The notes under the pieces are model-generated. The model made no database searches and had not been told where the DNA came from. It worked only from the letters and a program-made list of their open reading frames with translations. From Coptis chinensis (taxonomy: Eukaryota > Streptophyta > Magnoliopsida > Ranunculales > Ranunculaceae), in NCBI GenBank assembly GCA_015680905.1, contig CM027381.1:496001-560000 (forward strand): a stretch of 64,000 nt of DNA, read 5' to 3'. The position numbers and the translations under genes are program-made. Below, piece by piece: positions 33,219-44,612 of the stretch (positions are counted from its first letter, which is position 1; each line of letters opens with the position of its first letter).

Positions 33219-34029
33219 CAACGCTAGCATAGCACTTGTCTGCCTCCATCACACTCCTTCTGATAGTCATTTCTCTGTTTGGTGGTCTATGCTCAAACTT
33301 GGCTCCGTTTCTGGTTTTCCAGATGTTGTATAGCAGATAGCAAGCTTGTACCCCAGCTTGGGATTCATGTTGCCTCTTGCTCTTGCTCCAACTTAGGAAC
33401 TTAGATACCCAATCTTTGACAATGTTCTTTCCAGGACTTTCCATTCTCAGCCCCAAGCCTGAGGAGAACCACATGGTTCTAGACCATTCACATTCAAAGA
33501 ACAAATGAGCATCATCCTCTAACAGTTTTAAGCAAAAAGGAGAGGAGAAGTCCCCCAACATCTTCCTAGATGCCAGCCTATCCCCCATTGGTAAAGCCTC
33601 CATATAGACTTTCCAAAGGAACATTTGGATATTGGCTGGCAATTTAGTTTTCTAGAGTAGCTTAGCAATATGGGAATTGAAACTGGAACTCTGCCCTACA
33701 ATATTATCTTTAGTAAGATATTTGTAGGCAGATTTTATAGTGAACTTCCCAAACTTATCCTCACTCCAGACCATCTTGTCCTTTTCAAGGCCCAAAGGTC
33801 TGATCACAACCTCCCTGATTCTAACAGCCATCAAAGGAGGGAAAAAGTCTTTAAGTTTTGCCTCATCCCATCCAGTCCTGTCCTCATTGAACAAGTCAAC
33901 TATATGGAGATCATTTAGCCTGGAATCCTCCACTCCTAGTTCTCTCAGAGCCTTAGGTATTCCATTGCAAACAACCCAAGGGTCATCCAAAATAAAGGTG
34001 GAGGTTCCATTGTGTATCCCCCAGATCAA
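33219..34029 (-). pseudogene. LINE piece 2, C-terminal part: RT zinc-binding domain and linker to RNase H
   Basis: Minus-strand frames 33652-34029 (IWGIHNGTSTFILDDPW, then KFGKFTIKSAYKYL) and 33166-33642 (IQMFLWKVYMEALPMGDRL, FCLKLLEDDAHLFFECEWSR, then YLLYNIWKTRNGAKFEHRPP). WK...P...L followed by C and H...C is the zf-RVT pattern of plant L1 non-LTR elements. A stop at about 33655 and small shifts break it. The last part of the 33166 frame (after ADKCYASV) is read-through into the D LTR; the real LINE continuation is at 19227. Confidence 0.85.
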
Positions 34030-34217
34030 ACCCCCACTAATGAGATTGAAAGTTCTATGTATACCTTTCCAAAAGAAAGAGGCATACCCAGGAGGTTTCC
34101 AAACATCCCCTATCTAGTTTTTTCCATAAATGCTTGCTAGGGTTTTTGTCCATATAGAGTTAATGTCTATTGCTGCTTTCCATGGAAGTGTGGCTAGCAT
34201 TGCTAGATTAATTCCCC

Positions 34218-35667
34218 TCATCTTTCTAAACCCCAAGCCTCCTTCAGACTTGGGTTTACATAAGTTATCCCACCCAATGGTATGGACACTTTTTGAATTT
34301 CAGTCCCATGCCAAAAGAAATCTCTACAAGCTTTATCAATTTTGTTGCAAGTAGACATAGGGAGCATATATGTAGCCATAGCATACAAGGGGGTGGCTTG
34401 TATCACAGACTGGATCATAGTAGCCCTACCAGCCTGAGATAAAACCTTAGCTTTCCACCCTTTAATTTTATTATGTATTTTATCAACTAAGTAATCAAAG
34501 TCCTCTGCCTTCTTATGTGAAAGCATGATAGGAATGCCCAAATATTTATCTTTTGGGTTAAACAATCTCTTCTTCCAAAACTTTTTTAGCTTGATTTTAT
34601 TTCTAAACTTGATATTTCTTCTGCAAAACATGCTTGATTTATCAAAGTTTATAAGCTGACCAGAGGCATCACAGTATTCTTGAAGGATCTTCTTGAGATG
34701 ACCACCCCTCCTCAAGATTTCCTCTGGCGAACAGAATTAAATCATCAGCATAGAGGAGATGAGATACAGGGGGAGAGGCTCTCCTAATTTTAATCCCATG
34801 AACTTTTTCTTCAACCTCAGCTTTAGCAATCATCCTAGAGAGGGCCTCAGACATGATGATAAAGAGATAAGGGGAGAGGGGGTCCCCTTGTCTGAGGCCT
34901 CTCTCCGAAATAATCTTGTTAAAAGGGCTGCCATTAAGCAGCACTTGGAAAGACACAGTGGATAAGCATTGTTGGATCAGATTCCTCCAAGTTTGATTAA
35001 ACCCCAGTCTATCAAATATATTATCCACCAAGGACCATTCCACCCTATCATAGGCTTTTGCCATATCCATCTTTAAGGTTATCCACCCATGCCTCTTATC
35101 CTTCATATGTTTCATGTGATGAAACATCTCACAGGCCAGCTCTGTATTATCCCCTATATTTCTCCCTTTTATGAAAGCCCCTTGAAAAGGGGAAACAATC
35201 TTATTTAAATGACACTTAAGCCTATTGGCTAAGATCTTAGAGATCACCTTGTAGCAGAAGTTACACAGACTGATAGGCCTAAAATTTGCCACAGTCTCAG
35301 GATTGCTTATTTTGGAAATGAGAGCAATATAAGTCTCATTAAAGGTAGGGTTTAACACCCCTCTGGTAAAGAAGTCCTTCACAAAGGCAGCAATAATATT
35401 GCCTATAATGTCCCAAGTGTTTTGATAAAAACACCCTTGGAACCTATCTGGTCTAGGAGCTTTTAAGCTCCCCATCTTTCTAACAACTCTCCAAATATCC
35501 TCAGTTGTAGGAACATAAGTCAGAATATCATTCTCCCTTTCAGTAATGAAAGGGTGAAATAAACTGAGAATATTTTCATTGACTAGAGGATGATCAGAGC
35601 TGAAGAAAGTTCTAAAGTAGGAGTTAATATTTTCCCCCACTTCAGCTCTTCCCACACTCCAGCCACC
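34218..35667 (-). CDS. LINE piece 2, reverse transcriptase domain
   Basis: The minus-strand frame 34669-35655 (328 residues) has the non-LTR RT signature: NFRPISLCNFCYKVISKILA, FQGAFIKGRNIGDN, LKMDMAKAYDRVEW (first Asp), ISERGLRQGDPLSPYLFI and HLLYADDLILFA (YADD). The next frame 34218-34715 carries the post-RT part (LGIPIMLSHKKAEDF, GWKAKVLSQAGRATMIQSV). The enzyme would prime reverse transcription on nicked target DNA. The two frames join by a shift near 34700. The upstream end is cut at 35667 by element C; the reading continues at 48264. Confidence 0.9.
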
Positions 35668-37181
35668 TGATAAAACATAAAATGAATAGTTTACCTATGA
35701 AATGAACGATGAACTCAAAACGTAAGTAAACTAAACTATATTATGAGCCTATGTTTATCAAAGATTTCTACTCTCAGGTCTATCGAAATATAGTGGAGTA
35801 GAGTGATTCGTTCCACTCCTAGTCCTTCCAAGATGTCTTTGTGTTCTCTACGTATAAGTATTCTTAACTCTAAAGTCTAATGAGAGATTTACAAAGTGGC
35901 AACTAGACTACGATGCAACTACCCACAAGATGCAATTAGTCGATTATCGTAACAACTATGGGAATGCTACGTTGATTCGATAATAAAAAGAGTTAGAGGG
36001 GATTGATTCCACCTTAACTTAACTCAATCTATTATCCTATTATCGCATTTAATAATCGAATGAAATTGAACATTAGAACAATATGGTTTCTCCTAATCCC
36101 TAATTACACATGGCATTTCTACCAATTCATAACTAGTATGTGAACGATTAAACCCATTCTCATGGTGAACTAATCGTTTCTAGAGTGGAAAAGAAATTAC
36201 GACGACTCTACGATAATCGAATCAAGCTTTCATCAAGGCTTCTCAACCCCTCAATGGAGGTTTAGCCGAGAATCATTACTGTAATCATTTCGATTAAATT
36301 AAAACTAAACATAATACAAAGAATTGAAATTTACTAATCTAAATTAAACAATAATTAAAATCTAATTAATAACTAAGAATTGAATAACAAGTAATAAATG
36401 AAATCAGGTCTAACACAATGTAAATGACAAGAATCGAAATTGACAAACTAGCTAATTTATTAATCAAACTAATTAAGAATAATGATTCTAAGAATTTAAT
36501 CTAAAACAAGAATTGAAATGGAACTAAACTTAATTAATCTACAAAAACTAGATCTAGAATTATATATATTTTAGGTCTAACTAGCTACCATTAACTATCT
36601 ACCCTCTCTACCATTAACAAAGAGCTAAGCTTTTGTTTTTATACTTTCAGATCCAAAAATCGTGCATGGGCTTGGAGCCATGTTTTGGGCCAGAGAATCA
36701 GGCCCAAAACCCAATTCTTTCAGCCCAAAAAGGCCTCTTCAGCTGCAGTTGGTTTCAACAGACTTTTTGTCCACTTCTGCTCCTCTGATTGGGTCAAGGC
36801 TTGGACCATTGGAAAGCTCTTTCCGAGTCGGTCGTTTTGACATAAGGTAGGCCCAATTCCGAGGTCTGAGTCTAAAGATACGGCCTTCGGAAGTTCTACT
36901 GACTTTGTGTGTTGTTTCTACCCGCGTCGACTTTTCAGCTTTTGACCGGGCTTTAGAAAGGCTTTGTCTTCTTGAATCTTGGTCTTTAGTCACGGAACTC
37001 CCTAGTAACCAACCTTTGCTCCTTTATCTCGCTAAAGTGGCACATTTCTACACATAATGGACTTTGAAGCCTGAAATGCATAAAAACATGTAATCAGTGT
37101 TAACTCTTAATTATTACTCACATAATTGGTCTAAAAGTATGACTGTTATAGGGTTAAAACTACAGTTTTGGGCTCTTATCA
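35668..37181 (-). repeat. 3' LTR of element C
   Basis: 1514 bp, direct repeat of 46740-48258. Minus-strand TATA box at 36635-36643. Related to the B LTRs, most closely at the 36600-37181 end. Confidence 0.92.
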
Positions 37182-37220
37182 AACCACCCCCAAACAGCAT
37201 TTTGCTTGTCCTCAAGCAAA
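37182..37220 (-). promoter_or_regulatory. Polypurine tract and hairpin of element C
   Basis: The minus strand reads TTTGCTTGAGGACAAGCAAA, a short gap, and GTTTGGGGGTGGTTTG next to the LTR. The hairpin arms are perfect. Confidence 0.78.
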
Positions 37221-38762
37221 GATGAGAAATTAGAATAAGTGACCAAAAATGGAGTTCTAACTACTCTCGTTTCGCTGAGTGCGATTGCATTGACCATATG
37301 CAACAAGGCCTTAAACCACTAGGAATTCTAGTGGACGAAGTTATACCCTCGTGAGAGTTTTCCAGTGAAGGTACTCACAAACTTCATCTATACTACAACG
37401 ACTAAGAAATAAAACTATTGTTTCCTTATTCATGCTCTAAATTAACTATTCCTCTCACTAGCAATGCAGATAGAGTAATCAAGTCGAAACCTAAGCTAAT
37501 ATATGCATAATAATCAATCATCTACAATAAACATATATACAATGAGTAATACTATGAAATGCCTAGCAGGTTCGTTTCTGAAACTCGGGATAGCGTCCTT
37601 AAGTAGGTTCTCACAATAATAGTCAAGATACAACACACTCCGATTTTTCCACTCAAGTTTTGCTACTCCGAAAGCAAAGTGGGCACACTTTACCTTACAA
37701 TCTTAATGACAACAAGGAAGCCGGAGTCGATCAAACACATCCGCCACTTACTATCATACTAACCTATTCCTAATTGAGCTAGAGGTCTTTATTAGATGTC
37801 ATGGGATTAGGAGATGGTTTAAGAAGGAAGGAAATGGATATTCAAAAGGACAAGTCTGAGATAATAGAATCTTCAGATTATGTAACTAGAGAAAACCTTG
37901 TTATTTACTTTTGCTTCTACACTTTGTTTCCATCCTTAGCCATATATTTTTTTCTTTTTCTTTTCTTTGGCTTTTGACTCCCTTTTATTCTATTTTTGGA
38001 GTTTTTATTTTATTTCTATTTTTATTTTTCTCTTCTTTGGATGGAAACTTCTTTTCTTTATTTTCTGAAGCCATTAACTAACTTTGTTTACACAAGTTTT
38101 TCTCTTCTTCTTTCTTCCTCACTCTATTTTCAGACTTATCTAAATTGGGTAGGTTGAATTTTTTATTTTGTTTTGTTTGTAACAGGGTAAAGGATTTGTG
38201 GTTTATGGAAGGCTAAAGAAAGGCTCAGAGGGGCGACTAGAGGAAAATAATTCATAGGTTTGAATTTTCTGGCTATATCGATCCAAAGAGGGGCCTAAAT
38301 TCTCGCTTTTAGGATATGACATAGTGATCAAGCAAGTGGGACGGTGATTTCTCTATCCGATTTTACTTCTCCCTTGTGTCATTTCTCAATTGTTTCGGCT
38401 CATATAAGGCTTTAGGCTATATTCTCACAGGATTTGTAGAATAAGTACTCTAACCTAGAGTTCAGAAACTTTATCGCTAACAATCATAGATACTCATGTA
38501 ATTTATTTATAGATAGATGCAAAGATTATTACCTACATATTAACCTAAGTTTCTAAAAATTATTCTAATGCAAAAGCTACGTGAGACTTCTAGATTATTA
38601 AGAGCATAGAGAAGGAAAACAATACGACTATTCCTAAGTGTATAGCATGAACTTATTTATTTATATTTTTGAATTTTTGAATTTTTGACATTTTAACTAG
38701 AAAACAAATGCATATTATACATATCTATATCCTAACAGATGCCTTAATTACACGTGTTTCTA
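37221..38762 (-). other. 3' untranslated region of element C
   Basis: Matches the B 3' UTR along its whole length. Contains hairpin 37285-37303, palindrome CCACTAGGAATTCTAGTGG (37316-37334, one base shorter than in B) and T-rich tracts (37940-38110). No coding frame. Confidence 0.7.
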
Positions 38763-38810
38763 TGCCCCCCCCTCCCCAAACAAGAAGCATGCTTTGTCCT
38801 CAAAGTATTG
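38763..38810 (-). promoter_or_regulatory. Internal polypurine-tract-like module of element C
   Basis: On the minus strand CTTTGAGGACAAAGCATG is followed by TTGTTTGGGGAGGGGGGGGC. Same place and layout as in B (11540-11582). Confidence 0.6.
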
Positions 38811-38999
38811 TAAATAAAGAGGATAGGAAAAATACCATTGAAGCACGTGAAATTCAGGAACATCTGCAAAACAAAGTTAGAACGTACTAATATAGGAAAT
38901 AAAAACTGACTCAACTCTATAAGAGTTCTACCCATTATGGGGTTAACAAGAATGAAATTGCTTGGGACATAAGCGGACACTAACTAGAATGAAAACTTA

Positions 39000-39966
39000 C
39001 CTTATCCCCGTGATTACTCATCATCTTCCTCATCCTCTTCTTCCATAAAGAAGTGAGGTTCCTTCAAGGCGTCCGCCATGCCATGATAATTTGCCGGGCT
39101 TCCCGCCATTTATCATCTATTATTGCTAACCTATTAAGAGCCACTTGGTCCGACGGGTATAGGGTGCAACCTGATGAGGTTATATCCTCCACCCTTGCCA
39201 AGTCATTGCACGGAAAAATCGAATAATACTATTGGTGGGTCATAAATGTTGATTAATCGCCGAATCCAATCCGTGAAACGTGTACAAAAACAGAAAAGAA
39301 ACATAGCATAATACGGGAATTAGAACAGGCATAAGAAAGTACTTATGCCTCATGCTATGGGATCGAGCTAAACTAGACATCAAGGTTCGGGAAGGTCATG
39401 ACACATACGCCCCGTGGCTAAAGCAAAGGAAAACGCCGCAAGTGGCATCATTAATGTAAGAAAACGCCATTCCCCTAAAATGTTTAGCATAATCCAAAAC
39501 ATAACAGTTCCTATGTTCATGGGACAGGCTACCAAAGGCGACGTTATAGTCCCCTTGGTCCTCGATAACGAAAATGCCTGCCCCATAGGACTCATGCAAA
39601 ACTCATAAGTGTAGACATACATATTATCTACCCAATAGCACCATGGGTCTTGTATTTCAGCCAGCACATAGCAAGTCCAAGAACAAATGCTAGCAAGAAC
39701 CGGTAATTTCCATTGGTTCATTATCAATGTTGATGGAGAACACTTGTTCTCCATCCGGTCTTTCAAAGAAAATGCAGTTATCGTAAAAATAAGATGCTAG
39801 TGTTGGAGAATAAAGTGCATCAGTCTTACCATAAGCGGTTCCCAGCCTACATATGTGATCGCCACAAAACCAAGCACCGTAAGTAGTGCTTTGGAACAAA
39901 TCTTCGAAAAGACTGTTCCGTATCAATGTTGGAGATGTCATCTCAAAATTACGCCCGAATAGCTGC
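39000..39966 (-). pseudogene. Athila-type 3' ORF of element C
   Basis: Minus-strand frames 39690-39941 (SLFEDLFQSTTYGAWFCGDH, SYFYDNCIFFERPDGEQVF) and 39380-39766 (WVDNMYVYTYEFCMS, PLVACPMNIGTVMFWIMLNI and GEWRFLT, then FALATGRMCHDLPEP). They overlap in sequence but in different frames, so a frameshift lies near 39700. The second block is homologous to the D ORF at 28904-29392. A further part (39040-39230) encodes E/D-rich and REARQIIMAWRT-like sequence. The function is unknown; the position suits the env-like ORF of Athila elements. Confidence 0.68.
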
Positions 39967-40014
39967 TAATGATCCGAAACTACCCGCAGAAAACCGGAAT
40001 TTTTCAGGTCCACG

Positions 40015-40160
40015 AAGTCGGCGCTGAAAGTGCGCTTTCTTTAGCGAAAAGCGCCTCAAGATTTGGAATTCCAGTGTTTGAGCGCCGGTGGCCACCTCAC
40101 CTTGAAGAAAAGCGCCGACAAAAATCTGAAAAAATTGCAGAGCGAAAGCGCGCTCCTCTA
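40015..40160 (-). repeat. AGCGC/GGCGC motif cluster upstream of the 3' ORF of element C
   Basis: At least seven AGCGC, GGCGC or GCGCC motifs in 145 bp, just upstream (minus strand) of the 3' ORF. A similar cluster is in the leader at 46455-46560 and in B at 12045-12215 and 16640-16800. Confidence 0.45.
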
Positions 40161-40582
40161 GGGCTGAAAGCTTTCGAGTTGCTTTGAAACTCGAAAATGA
40201 GGCTAAACGTGGGAATCGTGGGAGTGAAAGGTGAGTGATGGAGGTTAGGTGTAGTGTGAGTTGTGAGTGTAGAATGTATGAAGTTTATATAGGTTTTAAG
40301 TTGCTAAAATGGATCGGGAAGTTGCCAAAAGGTTTTTACGGCAGTTTTCGGAAATACCAAGATTTCCAAACCCGAAAACGGAAACAACTCATTTTCTTGA
40401 TTCTAAAACAAACCTAGTATCTTTTAGGTTGAATTTATGATAGAATCTACCTATTTAATCGATATTTCATCCTACCATGATACTTATTCATAGATATGCC
40501 TAAACGGCCATATTTTCACCTTGACTCCATAATAAATTCTAAGACGAGGGTCATATAAAAATCATGCTGGAATAGATAACAC

Positions 40583-40594
40583 CACCCCCAAACA
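40583..40594 (-). promoter_or_regulatory. Additional polypurine-like tract in element C
   Basis: GTTTGGGGGTGG on the minus strand, identical in core to the 3' polypurine tract. Related tracts: 42586-42597 here, 12404-12414 and 12678-12690 in B. Confidence 0.5.
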
Positions 40595-40769
40595 ATTTGG
40601 GAAGGTGGGATCAATATTAAACAACCACGCATAATGAAAATAACCGCATTATATTAAAATTTTCATTCGAAGTACATTTCACTACAAAATTCAAATTACG
40701 GAAATAAAACTTATATTAAAATAAATGGCAATAATGAAACTACAAATAAAAATAGAAACATCAAACGAT

Positions 40770-41902
40770 ACTATCCCTAATCACTCCGGTACTGGTAGCG
40801 GAGGGCACACGGTCCGAAGATGGCTCCTGAGCTCCCGATGGGCCAGCACCATTCGTCTTTCAGCGACAACGCTCGTGCCTCGATGGTGTGTCCTCAGAAG
40901 GAGAATCCCCGTGAGGTGGGAATTATGCAAGCATGTCGGCCCGAAATCGATTAATCGAGCTTCTAGCTCGCCCTCATCTGTTCCCATCGCCGTCCTCCCA
41001 ATGGGATCGGATCTCGGTTATGATGGATAGTAGCCTGTCGAGTCCGGAGGTCTTCGCAGATAGTGTTGAGTGAACGCGATGCCACGATGAATTACGCCAT
41101 GCGCTCGCGATCCGACCAACACCTCTCCGGGGCATCCGCGATCAAAACAAGTCAAGTCCTCATCATCCTCCGAGGCATTCTCATTTCCACCATCCTCCTC
41201 GTCCCTCTACCCTATCCCGGGCAACCTCCAAACTCGTTGGACACACTCCTTATAGATCGCGAGGATTTCGTGTAGGGTGATGTAAGACCTATCGGGCGCT
41301 GAAGCCGCTTTCTCAACTTCAAAGATGATCTTGGTTATCAACACAGGAGAGGTGCAACGCACTTCCCTACTCCCCCTAATCATGCTAAGCAAAAACTCCA
41401 AGATACGTAACTTCGTACTTACGCTCCCCGAGTATCCATAAAATGTGGAGGCAGATTCGGACCGATGTCGCCGACCTTCTCCTTCCCCAGACGTCCGACC
41501 AATCCATCGAGCTGCGCAGCCAGTGGTTGGTTCTTAGGGATGCCCGCTTAACACAATGCGATCTCACATTGTAGTTCCTTTCGTAATTATCACGCTCATC
41601 GCTGACTCTACCCCATTATATTGGGACTCCTGCAACGTGACATCCAGATGGATTCTAGGCGGAATGCCTAGAATCTCCGCCAACAACCCAGTAGTTACCT
41701 CCTTCCTCCTCTTCGCCACCATAACAAAAATTCTAGTCCCCTCCACCTCCTTCGTGTTGTAAAACCGTCGAACTAAGTCTTCGTGGTAAAAGGCTTCAGT
41801 CGAGTACCACAAGCTATTCCAAATCTCTATCGATAATTTCACACCGTGAAAACGGCAAGCAAAGTGGTCGCCAAGAAAAGCTTGCTCCGCAAAATTCGAC
41901 AT
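40770..41902 (-). pseudogene. Putative plant transposon protein ORF, only in element C
   Basis: Minus-strand frame 41564-41902 starts MSNFAEQAFLGDHFACRFHG and has WYSTEAFYHEDLVRRFYNTK, RIFVMVAKRRKEVTTGLLAE and ILGIPPRI. A W..T..F...LV..FY.N, V.G..v...i...LLG.P pattern is known from the domain called putative plant transposon protein in many retroelements. It continues in shifted frames at 41385-41567, 41207-41401 (EILAIYKECVQRVWRLPG) and 40781-40987. Element B lacks this whole block: its sequence passes from the equivalent of 40720 to that of 42570. The role in the life cycle is unknown. Confidence 0.6.
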
Positions 41903-42640
41903 TGTTGAGCCATTTTAGTGTTTGGAATGTAGTGGGGGTTTAAATGGGATGTGGTGTTGGAATTTGAATCGACGGACTTAAACAAACTGTGGTGGTGGCA
42001 CGGCGGTGGCGCGGCAATTCAAAATTTGAAATTTTCAGTGGTTTTTGGTTATTTAATTTGGTGGAGATGGTGGTGGAAAGCTTTTAGATTAGATTGGAAG
42101 TAGATTTGAACTATGGGCGTGGGTTAATTTGGTTTCCTTTTTATTTATTTTTTTTTTAGGTATTTGGAGCTTTGGTGAAGCGTTAATGGCGGTTTTGAGA
42201 AGATGAACGCGACTGTTGGCGAAGAAGGTAAAGGGCTGGCTGGGCCGATTGGGCTGGTTGGGCCAAGCCCAATTCGAAATTTTGAATTTTCGATTTTTTA
42301 AACTTCAAATCACAATTGCCGCCGCGTTCGGGTCCGATTTTTGCGAATGAGATATGGAAATGATCGGAAGAGAATTTCCAATCCAATAATCCATAAAACA
42401 CTCTATTCTGACCATGTATGACATATAAGATAGTGGAAAACGCCTCGAAGCGCGTGCATGACGACGTTATGCGAAGGCCCTGAACTTTAAATTCATGATT
42501 ATGTCAACTGGATCGAAATACAATTAAACAGCCTAAGCAAACTGTAATGGGACATAAACATTCTAGGACGGAACATTTAACACCCCACCCCCAAACAAAT
42601 TTTTTACAACGAAGCTTAGAAACTTTGTTTTTAGCAGTGG
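41903..42640 (-). other. Spacer of element C upstream of the extra ORF
   Basis: Non-coding. Short GT-rich and TTTGAAATTTT-type segments, a polypyrimidine run near 42135-42160 and a G-rich tract (minus strand) at 42586-42597. Confidence 0.5.
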
Positions 42641-42666
42641 GTCTTTTAAAGTCAGATTCCCGAGAC
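42641..42666 (-). repeat. Hairpin unit of element C (first)
   Basis: GTCTCGGGAATCTGAC, then AAAAGAC on the minus strand, the same as B 12735-12760. Confidence 0.6.
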
Positions 42667-42692
42667 TTCCTAGATTACTATGTTTATTCATT

Positions 42693-42696
42693 AATA

Positions 42697-42736
<40 letters not shown>

Positions 42737-42739
42737 TTA
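42693..42739. repeat. AT microsatellite and poly-T in element C
   Basis: About 13 AT dinucleotides followed by about 20 T. Not present at the matching site in B. Confidence 0.9.
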
Positions 42740-42964
42740 CTTTTATAATGAAAAACAATAAACAAGAAAGACATAATTCACCCCATAGAGAAACATGACT
42801 CAAAAATCCGAGAAAACATGCAAGAGTGGAAAACGTGAATTATGTTAAACGTGGACTTAGGATCCGGTACTTACAGCCACACACTCCGTAGGAGGGCCCG
42901 GTTACCTTAATGGTGCACTCACCAATATATGGAAATGAAAGGAAATGCACCAAACACAAAAGTT

Positions 42965-42991
42965 GAGTCGTTTATAGTCGATACTCGAGAC
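42965..42991 (-). repeat. Hairpin unit of element C (second)
   Basis: The minus strand reads GTCTCGAGTATCGAC, then ATAAACGACTC; divergent copy of the same unit, as in B at 13041-13070. Confidence 0.5.
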
Positions 42992-43091
42992 TTTATCTAA
43001 ACATATGTATGAACATGCAGGTTTATCATATATCAACAACCTAAATAGTTGTGGATCATTCCATAAATAAATATCACATATCCAAACACAA

Positions 43092-43712
43092 TCAAGCACC
43101 AAGATTTCCTATGACGCAACCTAGTGAAATGAAAGTTTTAAGTCGGATAACCCTATTACGTAACCTAGCATGCACCTTCTTTTTCATTTTTGAACGAGTG
43201 GGTGTTCTAGTAAATAAGTGTGGAAAAGTGAATGGTTGTGGAGAATATGGTGGATATGGATAAGCTATAGAAGGACAACATGTAAACAATGAGGATGTGG
43301 GTTTAGCACAAAACTCATTCATGGTGTGTGTAGGGACTGTTTCAAGTCTGAAAATGAAGGTGTCAAATGCTTTTGTCTTCTGAATTATTTGTTTACTAGG
43401 TGGATTTAAAAAATTATGAAGCACAGAAGAAACAAAAGGATCGAGTGCAAACTCGAGATTCCTTTGAAAGGGTGGAAGGAGGGGAGTCGAGGTGGATGTT
43501 GTGCAAAGTAGTTCTTGATAGGGTGAATCATCACCTCCTCTAAGAAACTTATCGAATTCCTCATCTAGATTGGTCATATCCACGTTACTATGATAGTCCT
43601 CTACATCTTTGAGAAAGTCATCTATCTCATCCTCATCCGTAATATGTGTATCGACTAGTGTAGGGATGGAAATGTTGGAGTCTGAACTTCCAAAGGAAAG
43701 AAATTTGGGCAT
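43092..43712 (-). CDS. Acidic ORF after the protease of element C (206 residues)
   Basis: A clean minus-strand frame starting MPKFLSFGSSDSN. The first 70 residues are acidic (DEDEIDDFLKDVEDYHSN, then EEFDKFLRGGDD). A middle part has FALDPFVSSVLHNFLNPPSK and the TMNEFCAKPTSS motif. The end is Pro/Phe-rich and then basic (KMKKKVHARLRNRV). The acidic start loosely resembles the tail that follows the D protease (FLSFDNPEFDDDSY). RT, RNase H and integrase, expected next, are absent. B has a decayed copy at 13194-13960. I do not recognise a known family. Confidence 0.6.
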   Translation of the reverse strand: MPKFLSFGSSDSNISIPTLVDTHITDEDEIDDFLKDVEDYHSNVDMTNLDEEFDKFLRGGDDSPYQELLCTTSTSTPLLPPFQRNLEFALDPFVSSVLHNFLNPPSKQIIQKTKAFDTFIFRLETVPTHTMNEFCAKPTSSLFTCCPSIAYPYPPYSPQPFTFPHLFTRTPTRSKMKKKVHARLRNRVIRLKTFISLGCVIGNLGA

Positions 43713-43915
43713 ATGATTATCATGGAACGTGTTGTTGAAATAATCTCGAGCAAAGCTCTCGATTCATGCTAACCTCTCCATCCATAGATCTAATCGGGTA
43801 ATCGTGGTCTTTGTTTTAAAAACATTGACTTCAACAAAGAAGATTGCCAAAAGACATGGACATTGAACCATCGCGCAATTAATGAGCGCATTGGCGGTTG
43901 CCGGGAAAGGATGCC

Positions 43916-44421
43916 CTAAGATGATCGGGACAGAGTGGTTAACGACTTCAGATCGAGGATGACAAAATCAGCCGGATAGTAAAAATCCCGAACTTTTACC
44001 GTAACATTTTCGACGACACCCTTAGGATACTTAATAGACCGATCGCCTAATTGCAACGCCATTTTAGTGGGTTGCATCTCGCCTAGATCTATTTGTCTAT
44101 ACAAATAAAATGGGAGTAAGTTAACACTAGCCCCCAAGTCTAATAACGCTGTCGTCAGATAAGAATCTCCTAAGGTGCATTTATAAAGAGGATCTACTGT
44201 GGTCCTTGTACTTAACAATTCCATTATGTTCAGATAGAGTTGGGAATTGTTCTCGTTAAAAGCGCCTTTTGGTATATTGGTCTTACGCCTAGTAGTACAC
44301 AACTCCTTAAGAAACTTAGCATGGTGTGGTAGCTTTTAATAGCTTCTAGGAAGGGAAGGTTTATAGTTAGATTCTTGAAAACGCCCCTAATCTCCTCATA
44401 ATTAGTATCCCTAGTTAACAC
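43916..44421 (-). CDS. Retropepsin region of element C
   Basis: Two overlapping minus-strand frames. 44230-44421 has the linker NYEEIRGVFKNLTINLPFLE. 43916-44302 (128 residues) has the protease: YLTTALLDLGASVNLLPFYL, RQIDLGEMQPTKMALQLGDR, KYPKGVVENVTVKVRDFYYP and DFVILDL. After that the frame runs out before the expected ILGRPFLATA region, which reads in another frame near 43890-43930. The active site is DLGAS. Confidence 0.8.
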
Positions 44422-44612
44422 GGCTAATTTTTGTGGAAATGGTGGTTTCGTCTATATTTAGGAATGGTATCACCGGATGTTTAACCGTGGCTTTTCGTTT
44501 CTTAGGTTGTGTTGTAACCGGTACCTCTACGGTGGTAGGCTCTTCAGTTTCTATTTCGTATCTAGTAAAATAGCAGGTGTAGGGGCTATCGGTGGGGTAC
44601 CTATAGGCATAG

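Noticed and set aside
33670..34117. Plus-strand frames of 82 and 125 residues
   Set aside because: Antisense shadows of the LINE coding strand.
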